DNA of 64,000 bases from Dactylosporangium vinaceum (GCF_019904175.1 NZ_CP061913.1:3162001-3226000); one strand, 5' to 3'. Shown: positions 42,999-51,725, counted from the stretch's first letter. A program made the numbers and translations. The notes: generated by a model not told the origin, from the letters alone.

Positions 42999-44414
42999 CT
43001 AGCCCAGATCGACCGACGGGTACAGCGGGAACGGCGCGAGCAGCTCCGTCGCCTGCTTGCTCACCCGGTCGGCGAGGGCCGGGTCGAGCTGGTACTTCGC
43101 CTTCGACCCCGCGTCCGGGGAGGTGCCCGTCAGGACGGTGTGGATCAGCTCGGCGATCTGGTCCATCTCGGCGGTGCCCAGGCCGCGGGTGGTCAGGGCG
43201 GGCGTGCCGATGCGGATGCCCGACGTGTACCAGGCCCCGTTCGGGTCGTTCGGCACGGCGTTGCGGTTGGTCACCACGCCGGAGTCGAGCAGCGCCTGCT
43301 CGGCCTGGCGACCGGTGAGGCCGAACGGGTGCACGTCGAGCAGGACGAGGTGGTTCTCGGTGCCGCCGGACACCAGCTGCACACCGCGGCTCAGCAGGCC
43401 GTCGGCGAGCGCCTGGGCGTTGTCGACGATGCGCTGCGCGTAGTCGGCGAACTCCGGCTGCCGGGCCTCGGCGAACGCGACGGCCTTGGCCGCCATGACG
43501 TGCGACAGGGGGCCGCCGAGGACCATCGGGCAGCCGCGGTCGACCTGGTCGGCCAGCTCCGGCTGGGCGAGCACGGCACCGCCGCGCGGGCCGCGCAGGC
43601 TCTTGTGCGTCGTGGTGGTCACGATGTGGGCGTGCGGGACCGGGTTGAAGTCGCCGGTGAAGACCTTGCCCGCGACGAGGCCCGCGAAGTGCGCCATGTC
43701 GACCATGAAGGTCGCGCCCACCTCGTCGGCGATCTCGCGCAGGGTGGCGAAGTTGACCTTCCGGGGGTACGCCGAGTAGCCGCCGACGATCACGAGCGGC
43801 TTGAACTCGCGGGCCGTCTCGCGCAGCGCGGCGTAGTCGATCTGGCCGGTGCCCGGGTCGACGCCGTAGGAGCGCTGGTCGAACATCTTGCCGGAGATGT
43901 TGGGCCGGAACCCGTGGGTGAGGTGGCCGCCCGCGTCGAGCGACATGCCGAGCATCCGCTGGTTGCCGAACGCCGCCCGCAGCTCGGCCCACTCGGCGTC
44001 GGTGAGGTCGTTGACCTGCCGCTTGCCGAACTTCGCGAGGTGGGGTACCTCGACCCGGTCGGCGAGAATCGCCCAGTACGCCACGAGGTTGGCGTCGATG
44101 CCGGAGTGCGGCTGCACGTACGCGTAGGGGGCGCCGAACAGGGCCTTCGCGTGCTCGACGGCGACGGCCTCGACCGTGTCGACATTCTGACAGCCGGCGT
44201 AGAAGCGCCGGCCGATCGTGCCCTCCGCGTACTTGTCCGACAGCCAGTTGCCCATCGCGAGCAGCACCGCGGGCGAGGCGTAGTTCTCGCTGGCGATGAG
44301 CTTCAGCGACTCGCGCTGGTCGGTGAGCTCCTTCGCGATCGCGTCGGCGATGCGCGGCTCGACGGCCCGGACGGCCTCCAGCGCGGCACGGAATGCAGTC
44401 GATTCGGCGTTCAT
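42999..44414 (-). CDS. glyA: Serine hydroxymethyltransferase
   Basis: A 471-residue PLP enzyme that converts serine and tetrahydrofolate into glycine and methylene-tetrahydrofolate. Clear motifs: [17 protein letters not shown], the cofactor-binding region [17 protein letters not shown], and the Schiff-base Lys in [14 protein letters not shown]. The length exceeds the common 415-435 residues, as in the longer actinomycete GlyA type with an insertion near [17 protein letters not shown]. The ATG is preceded by CGGGAG at a 6-nt spacing. A TAGCAT -10 candidate lies about 80 nt upstream. I see no recognised riboswitch in the leader, though CGCCACGGTGGCG can form a hairpin. Confidence 0.95.
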   Translation of the reverse strand: MNAESTAFRAALEAVRAVEPRIADAIAKELTDQRESLKLIASENYASPAVLLAMGNWLSDKYAEGTIGRRFYAGCQNVDTVEAVAVEHAKALFGAPYAYVQPHSGIDANLVAYWAILADRVEVPHLAKFGKRQVNDLTDAEWAELRAAFGNQRMLGMSLDAGGHLTHGFRPNISGKMFDQRSYGVDPGTGQIDYAALRETAREFKPLVIVGGYSAYPRKVNFATLREIADEVGATFMVDMAHFAGLVAGKVFTGDFNPVPHAHIVTTTTHKSLRGPRGGAVLAQPELADQVDRGCPMVLGGPLSHVMAAKAVAFAEARQPEFADYAQRIVDNAQALADGLLSRGVQLVSGGTENHLVLLDVHPFGLTGRQAEQALLDSGVVTNRNAVPNDPNGAWYTSGIRIGTPALTTRGLGTAEMDQIAELIHTVLTGTSPDAGSKAKYQLDPALADRVSKQATELLAPFPLYPSVDLG

Positions 44415-44505
44415 GAGTCTCCCGGTCCGGGCCGGGCAGACTGTGGAAACGTCGGGCCCGGCGCATGGTCGCCACCGTGGCGGTCGCGCCCCATGCTACC
44501 CACCC

Positions 44506-44537
44506 CGCGGCCGGACGCTTTCAGACGTCCGGCCGCG
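44506..44537 (-). terminator. Terminator after the arabinofuranosidase gene
   Basis: CGCGGCCGGACG (44506-44517) and CGTCCGGCCGCG (44526-44537) are perfect 12-bp arms with an 8-nt loop (CTTTCAGA). It begins 13 bp after the GH54-like gene stop and insulates glyA downstream. Confidence 0.82.
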
Positions 44538-44550
44538 AGACAGTCCCTCG

Positions 44551-46032
44551 TTAGGAGGAGAAGGACCAGAGCTGGCAGGTGTTGTTCAGCCACATCCACA
44601 TCTGGACCTTGGTGCCGTTCGCGGTGCCGCAGTTCTGGTCGTCGAGGACCATGCCGCTGTTCTCGACGACGAGCTCGTAGCGGCCGTTGCCGGCCGGGAT
44701 GACGGCCCACTGCTGGCACGTGTTGCCCAGGGACTGCCACAGGTTCGTCGCCGTGCCCAGGGCCAGCCCGCAGTTGACCGCGTCCACGACCTTGCCGGCG
44801 TTGACGTTGGTGATCGTCCACTTGTTGGGGCCGACGTTGTTGAACCGCCACTGCTGGCAGGCGTTGTTCAGGTTGTCCCACATCTGCAGGCCGGTGCCGT
44901 TGGCCGTGCCGCAGTTGACGGCGTCGAGGACCTTGCCGCTCGCCAGGTTCGTGAGGCGGTACACGCCGCCGTTGGCCGGGAACGAGACGCTCTTGCTGTA
45001 GCCGACCGAGACGATGTTGGCCTGCACCGAGTTCTCCGTCGCGTCGGACGGGTACCCGCTCGTCATCACGCCCTCGAAGAACGACCCGACGGAGCCGTTG
45101 CTGTTGTCGCCGCCGATGCCGAGGATGATCGCGCCCTGCTTGGTCATCGGCCGGTACCCGGACTGGGTGGGCAGGCCGCCGTTGTACTGCGTCTTGAGGC
45201 CGCCGGACTGCGCGTTGCCGTCCTTGATGGCGTACGTCGTCGTGCCGTTGTTCTTCAGCATCGCCGTCACGAATGCGCTGTTGCGCCCGGTGTTGGCGGT
45301 GTTGGAGCCGTTGCCGCCGGCGAAGAGCCCGTTCTCCAGGTCGGCCGCCACGCGCGGGCCCGACGCGCAGGGGGAGAACCAGCACAGGTTGCCGAAGTAG
45401 ATGGCGTCCATGTCACCGTTGCCGGTGTCGTTGTTGTTGGTCTCGGCGTTGCCGTAGTCGAAGCAGCAGCGGTCGTTGACGTGCGTGCCCTCGGTGACCA
45501 TGTACATGCCCTCGGGCTGGCTGCCGGTCGCGACGCCGTTGGTGGCGTTGTTGCGATACCCGTTGCCGGCCGAGATGTACACGCCGTAGACCTTGTGCCC
45601 GCCTGCACTCACCGGCAGCGCGGCCGCGTTGGCGCCCTGGTCGCCGGTCGGGTTGGCGCCGCCGCCGGGGGCGATGGTCAGGTCGTTGTGGCGCGCGGTC
45701 TGGTCGTAGATCCGCACGATGGTGCAGTAGGTGCCGGAGCAGAACGAGTCCTGCGCCGCCGCGTTGGCGTAGCCGCCGGCGCTGAGCACGCCGATGTTCG
45801 CCGTTGCCCCGTCCGACCAGCGCCGCACCTGGTACAGCGCGCCGTTGTAGGACCCGAACAGTGCGCGGGTGGTGCTGTGCGCGGCCACGCAGGGGGTCCC
45901 GCCGCCGGCGTAGATGTCACAGGGCAGCGTGCCGGCCGCTTGGGCGGTCCCGGGCAGGGCGACGGCGGTGGCGACGCCGAGCACGGCGATGGCGGCGCCG
46001 GCCAGGGTCGTCCGCCACGATTTCAGGCGCAT
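44551..46032 (-). CDS. Secreted GH54-like alpha-L-arabinofuranosidase with ricin-type carbohydrate-binding domain
   Basis: A 493-residue protein. It has a signal peptide (MRLKSWRTTLAGAAIAVLGV ... ALPGTAQAA), then a catalytic domain beginning LPCDIYAGGGTPCVAAHSTT with LFGSYNGALYQVRR and HVNDRCCFDYGNAETNNNDT, which matches GH54 arabinofuranosidase B. GH54 is best known from fungi. Residues from about 360 form a ricin-type beta-trefoil (three QxW-like repeats: ACQQWRFNN, TCQQWAVIP, TCQLWSFSS) in place of the fungal CBM42. It should release arabinose from arabinan or arabinoxylan outside the cell. GAGAGG provides the ribosome binding site. Two LacI-type operators lie upstream. Confidence 0.85.
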   Translation of the reverse strand: MRLKSWRTTLAGAAIAVLGVATAVALPGTAQAAGTLPCDIYAGGGTPCVAAHSTTRALFGSYNGALYQVRRWSDGATANIGVLSAGGYANAAAQDSFCSGTYCTIVRIYDQTARHNDLTIAPGGGANPTGDQGANAAALPVSAGGHKVYGVYISAGNGYRNNATNGVATGSQPEGMYMVTEGTHVNDRCCFDYGNAETNNNDTGNGDMDAIYFGNLCWFSPCASGPRVAADLENGLFAGGNGSNTANTGRNSAFVTAMLKNNGTTTYAIKDGNAQSGGLKTQYNGGLPTQSGYRPMTKQGAIILGIGGDNSNGSVGSFFEGVMTSGYPSDATENSVQANIVSVGYSKSVSFPANGGVYRLTNLASGKVLDAVNCGTANGTGLQMWDNLNNACQQWRFNNVGPNKWTITNVNAGKVVDAVNCGLALGTATNLWQSLGNTCQQWAVIPAGNGRYELVVENSGMVLDDQNCGTANGTKVQMWMWLNNTCQLWSFSS

Positions 46033-46055
46033 GTGGTTGGCCTCTCGCAGTGGGG

Positions 46056-46069
46056 TGTGAACGCTAACA
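46056..46069 (-). promoter_or_regulatory. LacI-type operator, leader copy
   Basis: TGTGAACGCTAACA (plus-strand reading) lies 24 bp upstream of the arabinofuranosidase ATG. It matches the second operator at 46144 in 12 of 14 positions when that site is read on the other strand. A centred CG step and near-dyad TGTKA..TAACA are typical of LacI-family sites. Confidence 0.65.
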
Positions 46070-46143
46070 ATTTGGCCTGGCCACCACATAGGGCGGTGAT
46101 GACCAGGCATCCCGTGGCAGCGGGACGTTGCGCTGGCCCCGAG

Positions 46144-46170
46144 TGTTATCGCTCACATCGATGGTGTCAA
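46144..46170 (-). promoter_or_regulatory. Promoter with overlapping LacI-type operator for the arabinofuranosidase gene
   Basis: On the minus strand TTGACA (46170-46165) is followed after 16 nt by TAACAC, a plausible -35/-10 pair. The operator TGTGAGCGATAACA (46157-46144, minus strand) covers the -10. Repressor binding here and at 46056 would block transcription and elongation. The 5' leader would be about 105 nt. Confidence 0.65.
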
Positions 46171-46189
46171 GTACGACGCAGCGTCGTAC
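46171..46189. promoter_or_regulatory. Perfect palindrome next to the -35 element
   Basis: GTACGACGC-A-GCGTCGTAC has 9-bp perfect arms and lies directly upstream of TTGACA. It may be an additional regulator site or the terminator of the methyltransferase gene that ends at 46280. Confidence 0.5.
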
Positions 46190-46279
46190 AGGCGCACCGT
46201 GAAACGTTCATCCACCCCTCGCCGTCGCCTGCTCGGACGGCGGCCGGCGGGAGGCGGACAGGGGTGTTCCGCGGGAGGG

Positions 46280-47263
46280 CTAGGGGCGGTACGAGCGGAT
46301 GGCGACGGCGGTGTGGACCTCGGCGTAGTCGGCGGCGGTCCAGGCGCGGCCGGCCACGGTGTCGTTGAAGGCGCGGACCCGGTCGTGGTTCGCCTGCGCC
46401 TCGGCGGTCGAGGTGAACTCCGGGTCGGGGAGGCGGATGGCCTCGATCCGGGCGTGGTGGTGGGGTCCGCAGACGTCCTGGAGCAGGTCGTCGAGGTCGG
46501 TGGCGAAGAGGTGCCAGTAGTTGAGCTGGTGCAGCTCCGTCCGGTACATCACGTCGCCGGCGGTCCGGACCGGGTGGCGGCCGACCTCACCGCGGGCCAG
46601 GCGCTCGGCCCAGGTCCGCTGGGCGTCGACCAGGTCGCCGGTGGTCGCGACGGCGAGGAGGAGTTCGCCGCGGTCGGCGGTCGTGGCGGCCAGCATGCGG
46701 ACGTACGCGCGCCGCCGGTCGTGGCCCGGCACGTGGCCGAGGCCGCTGTACCACGACGTGGTGAGCAGATACGGGGTGCGGGCGTTGGCGTCGCGCAGGA
46801 GGCCGGCCACCGACGCGACAGGCTCGCGCTCGTGCCCGTGCACGAAGACCACCGACACGTCGACGCCGCGGGAGGACCGCGCGAGGGTGCCGGCGATGTA
46901 GCCGGAGTCCTTGTCGTCGTGCCAGCGCAGCGCCCGCCGCGGCGTGAACCCGTGCTCGGCGGTCAGGGTGGCCGCCGCCTTGCGCAGCCCGACGGCGGAG
47001 ACGTCGTAGGCGACGACCGTGAGGCTGCGCGCGTGCTTGCCGAACCGGGCCGGGAAGGCGAGCGCGAACTCGTTGGTGACCCGCCCGGTGCCGTACCCGA
47101 AGTCGAGCAGCGACACGGCGGCGGCGCTGTCGCTCGCGGCGATCGCCCGGGCGGCGGCGGCCTCGAGGGCCTCCGTCTCGGCGGGGAGCACGCGCACGGC
47201 CGAGCGCGTGTCGTACGAGGAGCCGGCGTACCGCTCGTCGTAGATCTTGCGCTGCGACACCAC
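46280..47263 (-). CDS. SAM-dependent methyltransferase-like protein
   Basis: A protein of about 327 residues from GTG 47263. The glycine-rich SAM loop is SLLDFGYGTGRVTNEFA (about 51-67), with an acidic strand end VVAYDVSAVGL. The C-terminal half (YRTELHQLNYWHLFATDLDD; HHHARIEAIRLPDPEF) is not typical of small-molecule methyltransferases I know. Candidate starts GTG 47263 and 47260 are adjacent; the upstream frame is Pro/Ala-rich and rejected. It stands alone between the GH54-like promoter region and the MerR gene. Substrate unknown. Confidence 0.7.
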   Translation of the reverse strand: MVSQRKIYDERYAGSSYDTRSAVRVLPAETEALEAAAARAIAASDSAAAVSLLDFGYGTGRVTNEFALAFPARFGKHARSLTVVAYDVSAVGLRKAAATLTAEHGFTPRRALRWHDDKDSGYIAGTLARSSRGVDVSVVFVHGHEREPVASVAGLLRDANARTPYLLTTSWYSGLGHVPGHDRRRAYVRMLAATTADRGELLLAVATTGDLVDAQRTWAERLARGEVGRHPVRTAGDVMYRTELHQLNYWHLFATDLDDLLQDVCGPHHHARIEAIRLPDPEFTSTAEAQANHDRVRAFNDTVAGRAWTAADYAEVHTAVAIRSYRP

Positions 47264-47413
47264 GCGCCCGGCCCCGCTTCCCGCTGGCAAATCCGCCGAA
47301 ACCGGGACATTAGCACTCGTGGCGCGCGTGGCCGGGATCGCGCCCGCGGGGCCGGGTGGGCGCTGCGCGGGTGACCCGGAGATCCTCGCACAGCGCCCGG
47401 CCGGCAACCGTCC

Positions 47414-48238
47414 CTACTCGATCGGCTGGGCGATGTCGCAGCAGAGCTCGTCGGGGGCGGCCGCGGCGAAGTCGGCGAAGTACACCTCGCGCGGGGAGCC
47501 GAGGCGGGTCACCGGCTCGCGGTCGGTCCAGGCGGCCACGGCGTCGTAGGCCGAGAGGATCTGGGGGAAGGCGACCTGGGCCTTCGTGATGCGGGTGTAC
47601 GCCTCGCGGTGCGCGGGCTCGATGCGGGACGCGGCCTCGGGCGGGCCGGCCGGGTCCGGGGTGATCGGCAGGCAGATCTCCACCGGACCGTCGGACTCCT
47701 CGTTGACCTCGCCGTGGTAGACGATGAAGCACGGGCCGGCCAGGCCGTCGCCGTGCCCGGCCGCCGCCTTCAGCAGCCGGGCGATGCTCTCGTCGATCCA
47801 CTGCGGCAGGTCCTGGACGCGGACGTGCCGCTGCTCGGTCAGCACCAGCTGCTCCGGCACGTCGCGCACCTGGATGTCGTACATGTGCAGGCTCCCTTCG
47901 TCGCCGAGCAGGCGGATCCGCAGGTGGCTCACGAGCTCCCGCCGGGCCGCCACCCGGTACTCCTCATCGGTCCAGTACTCGTCGAGCAGGGCCACGGCCT
48001 CGGCCCGGCCGGCCGTGACGATCGCGGTGATGCGGGCCAGCGGCATGTCGAGGCGGCGCAGGCGGGCCACCAGGCGGGCCGTGTCCAGCTGCCCGGGGCG
48101 ATACCACCGGTAGCCGGTCCGCTCGTCGACGATCGCCGGCACCAGCAGGCCCTGCTGCTCGTAGAGGCGCAGCGCCCGCGGTGAGAGCCAGCTCAGCCGG
48201 GCGAACGATCCGATGGTCAGCAGGCCGCTCGTGTCCAC
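47414..48238 (-). CDS. MerR-family regulator with GyrI-like effector domain
   Basis: A protein of about 274 residues. The winged helix is LLTIGSFARLSWLSPRALRL followed by YEQQGLLVPAIVDERTGYRW. A helix (LVARLRRLDMPLARITAIV) follows and a C-terminal GyrI/BmrR-like ligand-binding domain from about residue 118 (YDIQVRDVPEQLVLTEQRHV). Such regulators activate multidrug or stress genes on ligand binding. GTG 48238 is chosen because the MerR-type promoter ends 6 nt before it; the longer GTG 48259 start would lie inside the operator. It overlaps no neighbour and is probably autoregulated. Confidence 0.85.
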   Translation of the reverse strand: MDTSGLLTIGSFARLSWLSPRALRLYEQQGLLVPAIVDERTGYRWYRPGQLDTARLVARLRRLDMPLARITAIVTAGRAEAVALLDEYWTDEEYRVAARRELVSHLRIRLLGDEGSLHMYDIQVRDVPEQLVLTEQRHVRVQDLPQWIDESIARLLKAAAGHGDGLAGPCFIVYHGEVNEESDGPVEICLPITPDPAGPPEAASRIEPAHREAYTRITKAQVAFPQILSAYDAVAAWTDREPVTRLGSPREVYFADFAAAAPDELCCDIAQPIE

Positions 48239-48244
48239 CCACTC

Positions 48245-48275
48245 ACCCTGCACCTTCACCCGGGGTGAAGGTCAA
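48245..48275 (-). promoter_or_regulatory. MerR-type promoter and palindromic operator
   Basis: On the minus strand TTGACC (-35, 48275-48270) and CAGGGT (-10, 48250-48245) are separated by 19 bp, the overlong spacer typical of MerR targets. The spacer region holds a perfect palindrome with arms ACCTTCACCC and GGGTGAAGGT (48252-48272). The -10 ends 6 nt before GTG 48238, so the message would be leaderless. Confidence 0.75.
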
Positions 48276-49033
48276 ACCCGCAGCGTCGCCGCCACGCCGT
48301 AGTGGTCGGAGAGGTACACGGCGCGGCCGTCGGGCAGCGTCACCCGGTCGTCGGTGAAGACCAGCCGGCACTCGGCGGTGAGCCGCTCGCCGCGCAGCAG
48401 CACGTGGTCGAAGGCGGGCGGGTGCGGCCAGCCCGTCGTCGGGCGGTACGTCGGGCGGTCGTCGCCGGCCATGGCGTCGCGCAGCCCGGCGGTGGCGCAG
48501 AACTCGGCCAGAGCCTGCGCGTCACGGGGGAGGTTCAGATCGCCGGTGACGACGAGCGGTATCCCCGGATCGATCGCCGACAGCGCCCGGGTCAGGGCCG
48601 CGAGCTCCGTGCGGGCCACCGCGGTGTAGCGGTTGTCCGGCGTCCAGTCGTCGTCCCGGTTGGCCGAGAGGTGGGTGTTGACCACGGCGAACGGCCCGGC
48701 CGCGGTGTGCAGGACGGCGACCTGGGCGCCCTTGCGCATCAGCAGCTCGGGCCGCAGCGGCCGGGTGAGCGGATACCTGACGAACCGGTGCCCGGCGATG
48801 GGCCGGCGCGACAGCAGGACGAGGCCGCCTTTGACGAGCCCGCCGCCGGTGTACCGCCGGTGCGGGAACGACAGCGCGAGGCGCCCGAGCAGCCGGGCCA
48901 TCCCCGCGGCCATGACCTCCTGGAGGCACACGACGTCGTAGTCGGACTCCTCCAGGCGCGCCGCGATGGCCTCGATGCGCGGCCGGACGTCGCCCTTGAA
49001 GAGCGCGTTGAAGGTCAGCAGGCGAAGTTCCAC
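48272..49033 (-). CDS. Endonuclease/exonuclease/phosphatase family protein
   Basis: A 253-residue protein of the EEP superfamily. Motifs in order: LRLLTFNALFKGD (Asn), VVCLQEVMAAG (metal-binding Glu), FAVVNTHLSANRDD, LVVTGDLNLP (Asp/Asn) and YLSDHYGVAATL (catalytic Asp-His). It likely hydrolyses a phosphodiester, either a nucleic acid or a phospholipid/sphingomyelin-like ester. There is no signal peptide, so it is cytosolic or non-classically exported. It starts at GTG 49033. Its 3' end overlaps the MerR promoter by a few bases. Confidence 0.85.
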   Translation of the reverse strand: MELRLLTFNALFKGDVRPRIEAIAARLEESDYDVVCLQEVMAAGMARLLGRLALSFPHRRYTGGGLVKGGLVLLSRRPIAGHRFVRYPLTRPLRPELLMRKGAQVAVLHTAAGPFAVVNTHLSANRDDDWTPDNRYTAVARTELAALTRALSAIDPGIPLVVTGDLNLPRDAQALAEFCATAGLRDAMAGDDRPTYRPTTGWPHPPAFDHVLLRGERLTAECRLVFTDDRVTLPDGRAVYLSDHYGVAATLRV

Positions 49034-49093
49034 AGTCCCGCCATCATGTCAGCACCGTCAACCGCGTGGCACGCGATGGAACGCCGTGCGGGC

Positions 49094-51544
49094 ATGATGA
49101 CCCGAACCGTGCGCCGGGCCCTTGCCGTGATCCTGGCCGGCGCCCTGCTCATCCTGGTCGGCTCGGTCCCGGCCCGCGCGATCATCGTGCCGCCCGACCC
49201 CAACGACCCGAACCCGCCGACGTATCCGCCGGGCAGCAGCGGCTGGTGCTACGTGAACTCCGGGGGCCGGCTGACCACCCCGGCGGCCACCGTCGGCGCC
49301 GGCGCCTTCCTCACCCTCAACTACACCGCTGACGTGCCGAGCCAGTGCATGGCCTACGTCCACGTCTACGGCCCGGGCTCCGACGGCCAGGCCAACCTCG
49401 GCTCCACCGGCTCGATGACGGTCAACGCGCCCATCGCGTTCGGCACGGCCACCTGGAACCTGTCGGTCACGATTCCCGGCCAGGTGCCGAAGACCGTCGG
49501 CAGTACGTCGGTGACTGTCGTCGCGCCGCGCCAGTCAGCGGTCGCTGTCGCGCGCAACGGCGACGGGCGGATGGAGTACTTCCGGACCCAGAGCAGCGGC
49601 GCACTCACGCACCGGTCGCAGACCGCGGCCGGCGGCGTCTCGGCCTGGACGCCGTTCGACGGCAGCCTCAACTCGATCGCCGCCGAGACCGGCTCCGACG
49701 GGCGGGTCGAGGTGTTCGGGGTCAGCGCGCAGGGCACGCCCTGGTACCGCTACCAGCTCGTCGCCGGGGCCGGCACGTGGTCGGACTGGCAGCAGTTCCC
49801 GAGCTGGCAGCCGGGCACCGACACCATGCTGACCCTGGCCGTGACCCGCGACGGCGCGGGCAGGCTGCACGTGTTCGGGTCCACGCCGGCCGGGCAGCTC
49901 TGGCAGTCGGTGCAGGGCCAGGCCGGCAACCCCGACTACTGGACCGCCTGGACGTCGATGGGCAGCTCGTCGCTCGTCGCGCTGGCCGCCGGCACCGACG
50001 CCGACGGCACGATCGAGCTCGTCGGCCTGCGCCCCGACGGCGCCATCCTCCAGCGCTGGTCGACCGGCTCCGGCTGGACCGAGTTCAGCGCGATCCCGGG
50101 CGGGCTGACCTCCATCGCCATGGCCCGCCAGGGCGACGGGCGGCTGGAGCTGATCGGGACGAACATGTGGGACAGCATCTGGGAGAACTGGCAGACCGGG
50201 CCCAACCAGCGGGCCGGCTGGAACGGCTGGCAGCTCGCGAGCGGCCAGCTCGTCTCGGTCGGCGCGCAGACCAACGCCGCCGGCGCCGTCGAAGTGCTCG
50301 GGGTGAACCGGCAGCAGGGGTTCTTCCACACCACCCGGTCGGGCGTGGGCGGGGCCTGGAGCTGGCCGCAGTTCGATGAGACGGTCGCGCCGTCCGGAAG
50401 TACCGTCGCCGCGCCTTCTGCCGGTGCCCTGCAGGTCGGGGCCCAGGGCGTCGGCACCCGCCTGACCGACCGCTCCACCAACGAGGCCGGCTTCCAGGTG
50501 CAGCGGCGCGACAACCGGGGCCGCTGGGCGGTGGCCCACAACACCGCGACGACGAACGCGGCCGGCACCGGCGACACGTACGACTGGACCGACACCGCCG
50601 ACCTGAGCGGGCAGTGCTACCGGTTCGTGGCGTACACCCACGACGACTTCGCCGCGACCGCCGAGCAGTGCGGGGTGCGCCCGGACGGCGGCCGGTTCCC
50701 GCAGGCGGTCAGCACCGTCGCCCAGCAGTGGTCGGGCTTCAGCACCGTCAACGGCGGCACCGGCGAGCTGCACAACACGAAGACCGGCTCCGACGTGGTG
50801 TGGCAGGAGCGCACCTTCGGCGAGAACCTGGGCTGGGGCAACGCCGACGCGTGGACGTTCGAGGCGCAGGGCGGCCCGCAGCTGATGAAGGGCCAGGCCC
50901 TCGCGCTGCGGCTGGGCTCGCACGGCTACCTGCGGTACAGCCACCGCCAGTTCGGCGTGGACCTGGAGCTGACGAGCGAGCCGGTGTACGAGTGGTACGT
51001 CATCGGCGGCGGCAGCGGCGAGGAGTCCCGGGCCGGCACCGCCCTGTCCGGCGGCGGGGCGATCTGGAACCGCACCGCCCAGGCGTACCTGGTCAACGGC
51101 GGCGAGACGTGGGGCATCGACCTGAACTGGTACCAGGTCGGCGACGGCTCGACCCCGCCGATGCAGAACCCGCCGCCGACCCAGTTCACCGGCATCGGCA
51201 CCGTCAAGGTGGTCAACTGCGCGCCGGACCAGCACCCGCTGGAGGTCTTCCTGCAGGACCGCTCGGCCGGCGGCGGCTTCACCGACAAGGGCTCGGTCGC
51301 GCCGGCCTGGGTCGCGGGCGGCTGCCCGGGCCAGAGCCCGCCCACAGTCACGTTCTCCGGTCTCATCGCCGGGCACCAGTACGTCCTGGTGACCACCGAC
51401 CGCCTGAACTCCTACTGCGGCAGTCACACCGACAATCCGCTGGAGGGCGGCTGCCAGACGTCGGTCGCCACGTTCACGGGGGACACCAGCGGCAACGGCC
51501 ACACGCTCACGCAGTACGTGGGCATCAATATCGTCGTGACCTAG
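49094..51544 (+). CDS. Large secreted beta-propeller (PLL-lectin-like) protein
   Basis: An 816-residue exported protein. The signal peptide is MMTRTVRRALAVILAGALLI then LVGSVPARA. An Ig-like domain (about 30-150) precedes a propeller made of about five repeats of the pattern AVARNGDGRMEYFRTQSSGA / ETGSDGRVEVFGVSAQGTPW (about 150-430), resembling PLL/fucose-binding lectin-type propellers. A fibronectin III-like segment (NEAGFQVQRRDNRGRWAVAH) and a C-terminal beta-rich region with paired Cys (about 530-816) follow. It is likely a wall- or substrate-associated adhesin or lectin. Two adjacent ATGs, 49094 and 49097, are both possible; the ribosome binding site is weak. Confidence 0.8.
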   Translation: MMTRTVRRALAVILAGALLILVGSVPARAIIVPPDPNDPNPPTYPPGSSGWCYVNSGGRLTTPAATVGAGAFLTLNYTADVPSQCMAYVHVYGPGSDGQANLGSTGSMTVNAPIAFGTATWNLSVTIPGQVPKTVGSTSVTVVAPRQSAVAVARNGDGRMEYFRTQSSGALTHRSQTAAGGVSAWTPFDGSLNSIAAETGSDGRVEVFGVSAQGTPWYRYQLVAGAGTWSDWQQFPSWQPGTDTMLTLAVTRDGAGRLHVFGSTPAGQLWQSVQGQAGNPDYWTAWTSMGSSSLVALAAGTDADGTIELVGLRPDGAILQRWSTGSGWTEFSAIPGGLTSIAMARQGDGRLELIGTNMWDSIWENWQTGPNQRAGWNGWQLASGQLVSVGAQTNAAGAVEVLGVNRQQGFFHTTRSGVGGAWSWPQFDETVAPSGSTVAAPSAGALQVGAQGVGTRLTDRSTNEAGFQVQRRDNRGRWAVAHNTATTNAAGTGDTYDWTDTADLSGQCYRFVAYTHDDFAATAEQCGVRPDGGRFPQAVSTVAQQWSGFSTVNGGTGELHNTKTGSDVVWQERTFGENLGWGNADAWTFEAQGGPQLMKGQALALRLGSHGYLRYSHRQFGVDLELTSEPVYEWYVIGGGSGEESRAGTALSGGGAIWNRTAQAYLVNGGETWGIDLNWYQVGDGSTPPMQNPPPTQFTGIGTVKVVNCAPDQHPLEVFLQDRSAGGGFTDKGSVAPAWVAGGCPGQSPPTVTFSGLIAGHQYVLVTTDRLNSYCGSHTDNPLEGGCQTSVATFTGDTSGNGHTLTQYVGINIVVT

Positions 51545-51556
51545 CCTGCGGCCGGG

Positions 51557-51586
51557 GGCCCGGCCGGTCACCCGATCGGCCGGGCC
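51557..51586 (+). terminator. Terminator after the beta-propeller gene
   Basis: GGCCCGGCCG (51557-51566) and CGGCCGGGCC (51577-51586) form a perfect 10-bp stem with a 10-nt loop, 12 bp after the stop codon. Confidence 0.75.
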
Positions 51587-51647
51587 ACCTCCCCACCCGA
51601 GCGGTGCGGCGTGCTCGTGCGTGTGCAGCCGATCCGGGCGTGAGGCC

Positions 51648-51671
51648 TGTCACACGGCGCGGCTCGGCGTC
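51648..51671 (+). promoter_or_regulatory. Possible ECF41 autoregulated promoter
   Basis: TGTCACA at 51648 and CGTC at 51668 resemble the -35 and -10 elements reported for ECF41 sigma factors. The 13-nt spacer here is shorter than I would expect, so the assignment is tentative. It lies 55 bp upstream of the sigma gene. Confidence 0.4.
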
Positions 51672-51725
51672 ACACTTCCGGGGCGGCCCGGCTCTCAAGG
51701 GGGCAACCGTCACGGGAGGTCACCG

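Noticed and set aside
42775..43002. A 75-codon open frame downstream of palindrome copy 3
   Set aside because: No ribosome binding site, no family pattern, and it crosses the glyA terminator.
44415..44505. Possible riboswitch (ZTP or tetrahydrofolate type) in the glyA leader
   Set aside because: A CGCCACGGTGGCG hairpin is present, but I could not find the conserved core of either class.
42852..44702. An open frame of 616 codons on the plus strand across glyA
   Set aside because: glyA on the other strand is certain; this frame is its complement and shows no motif.
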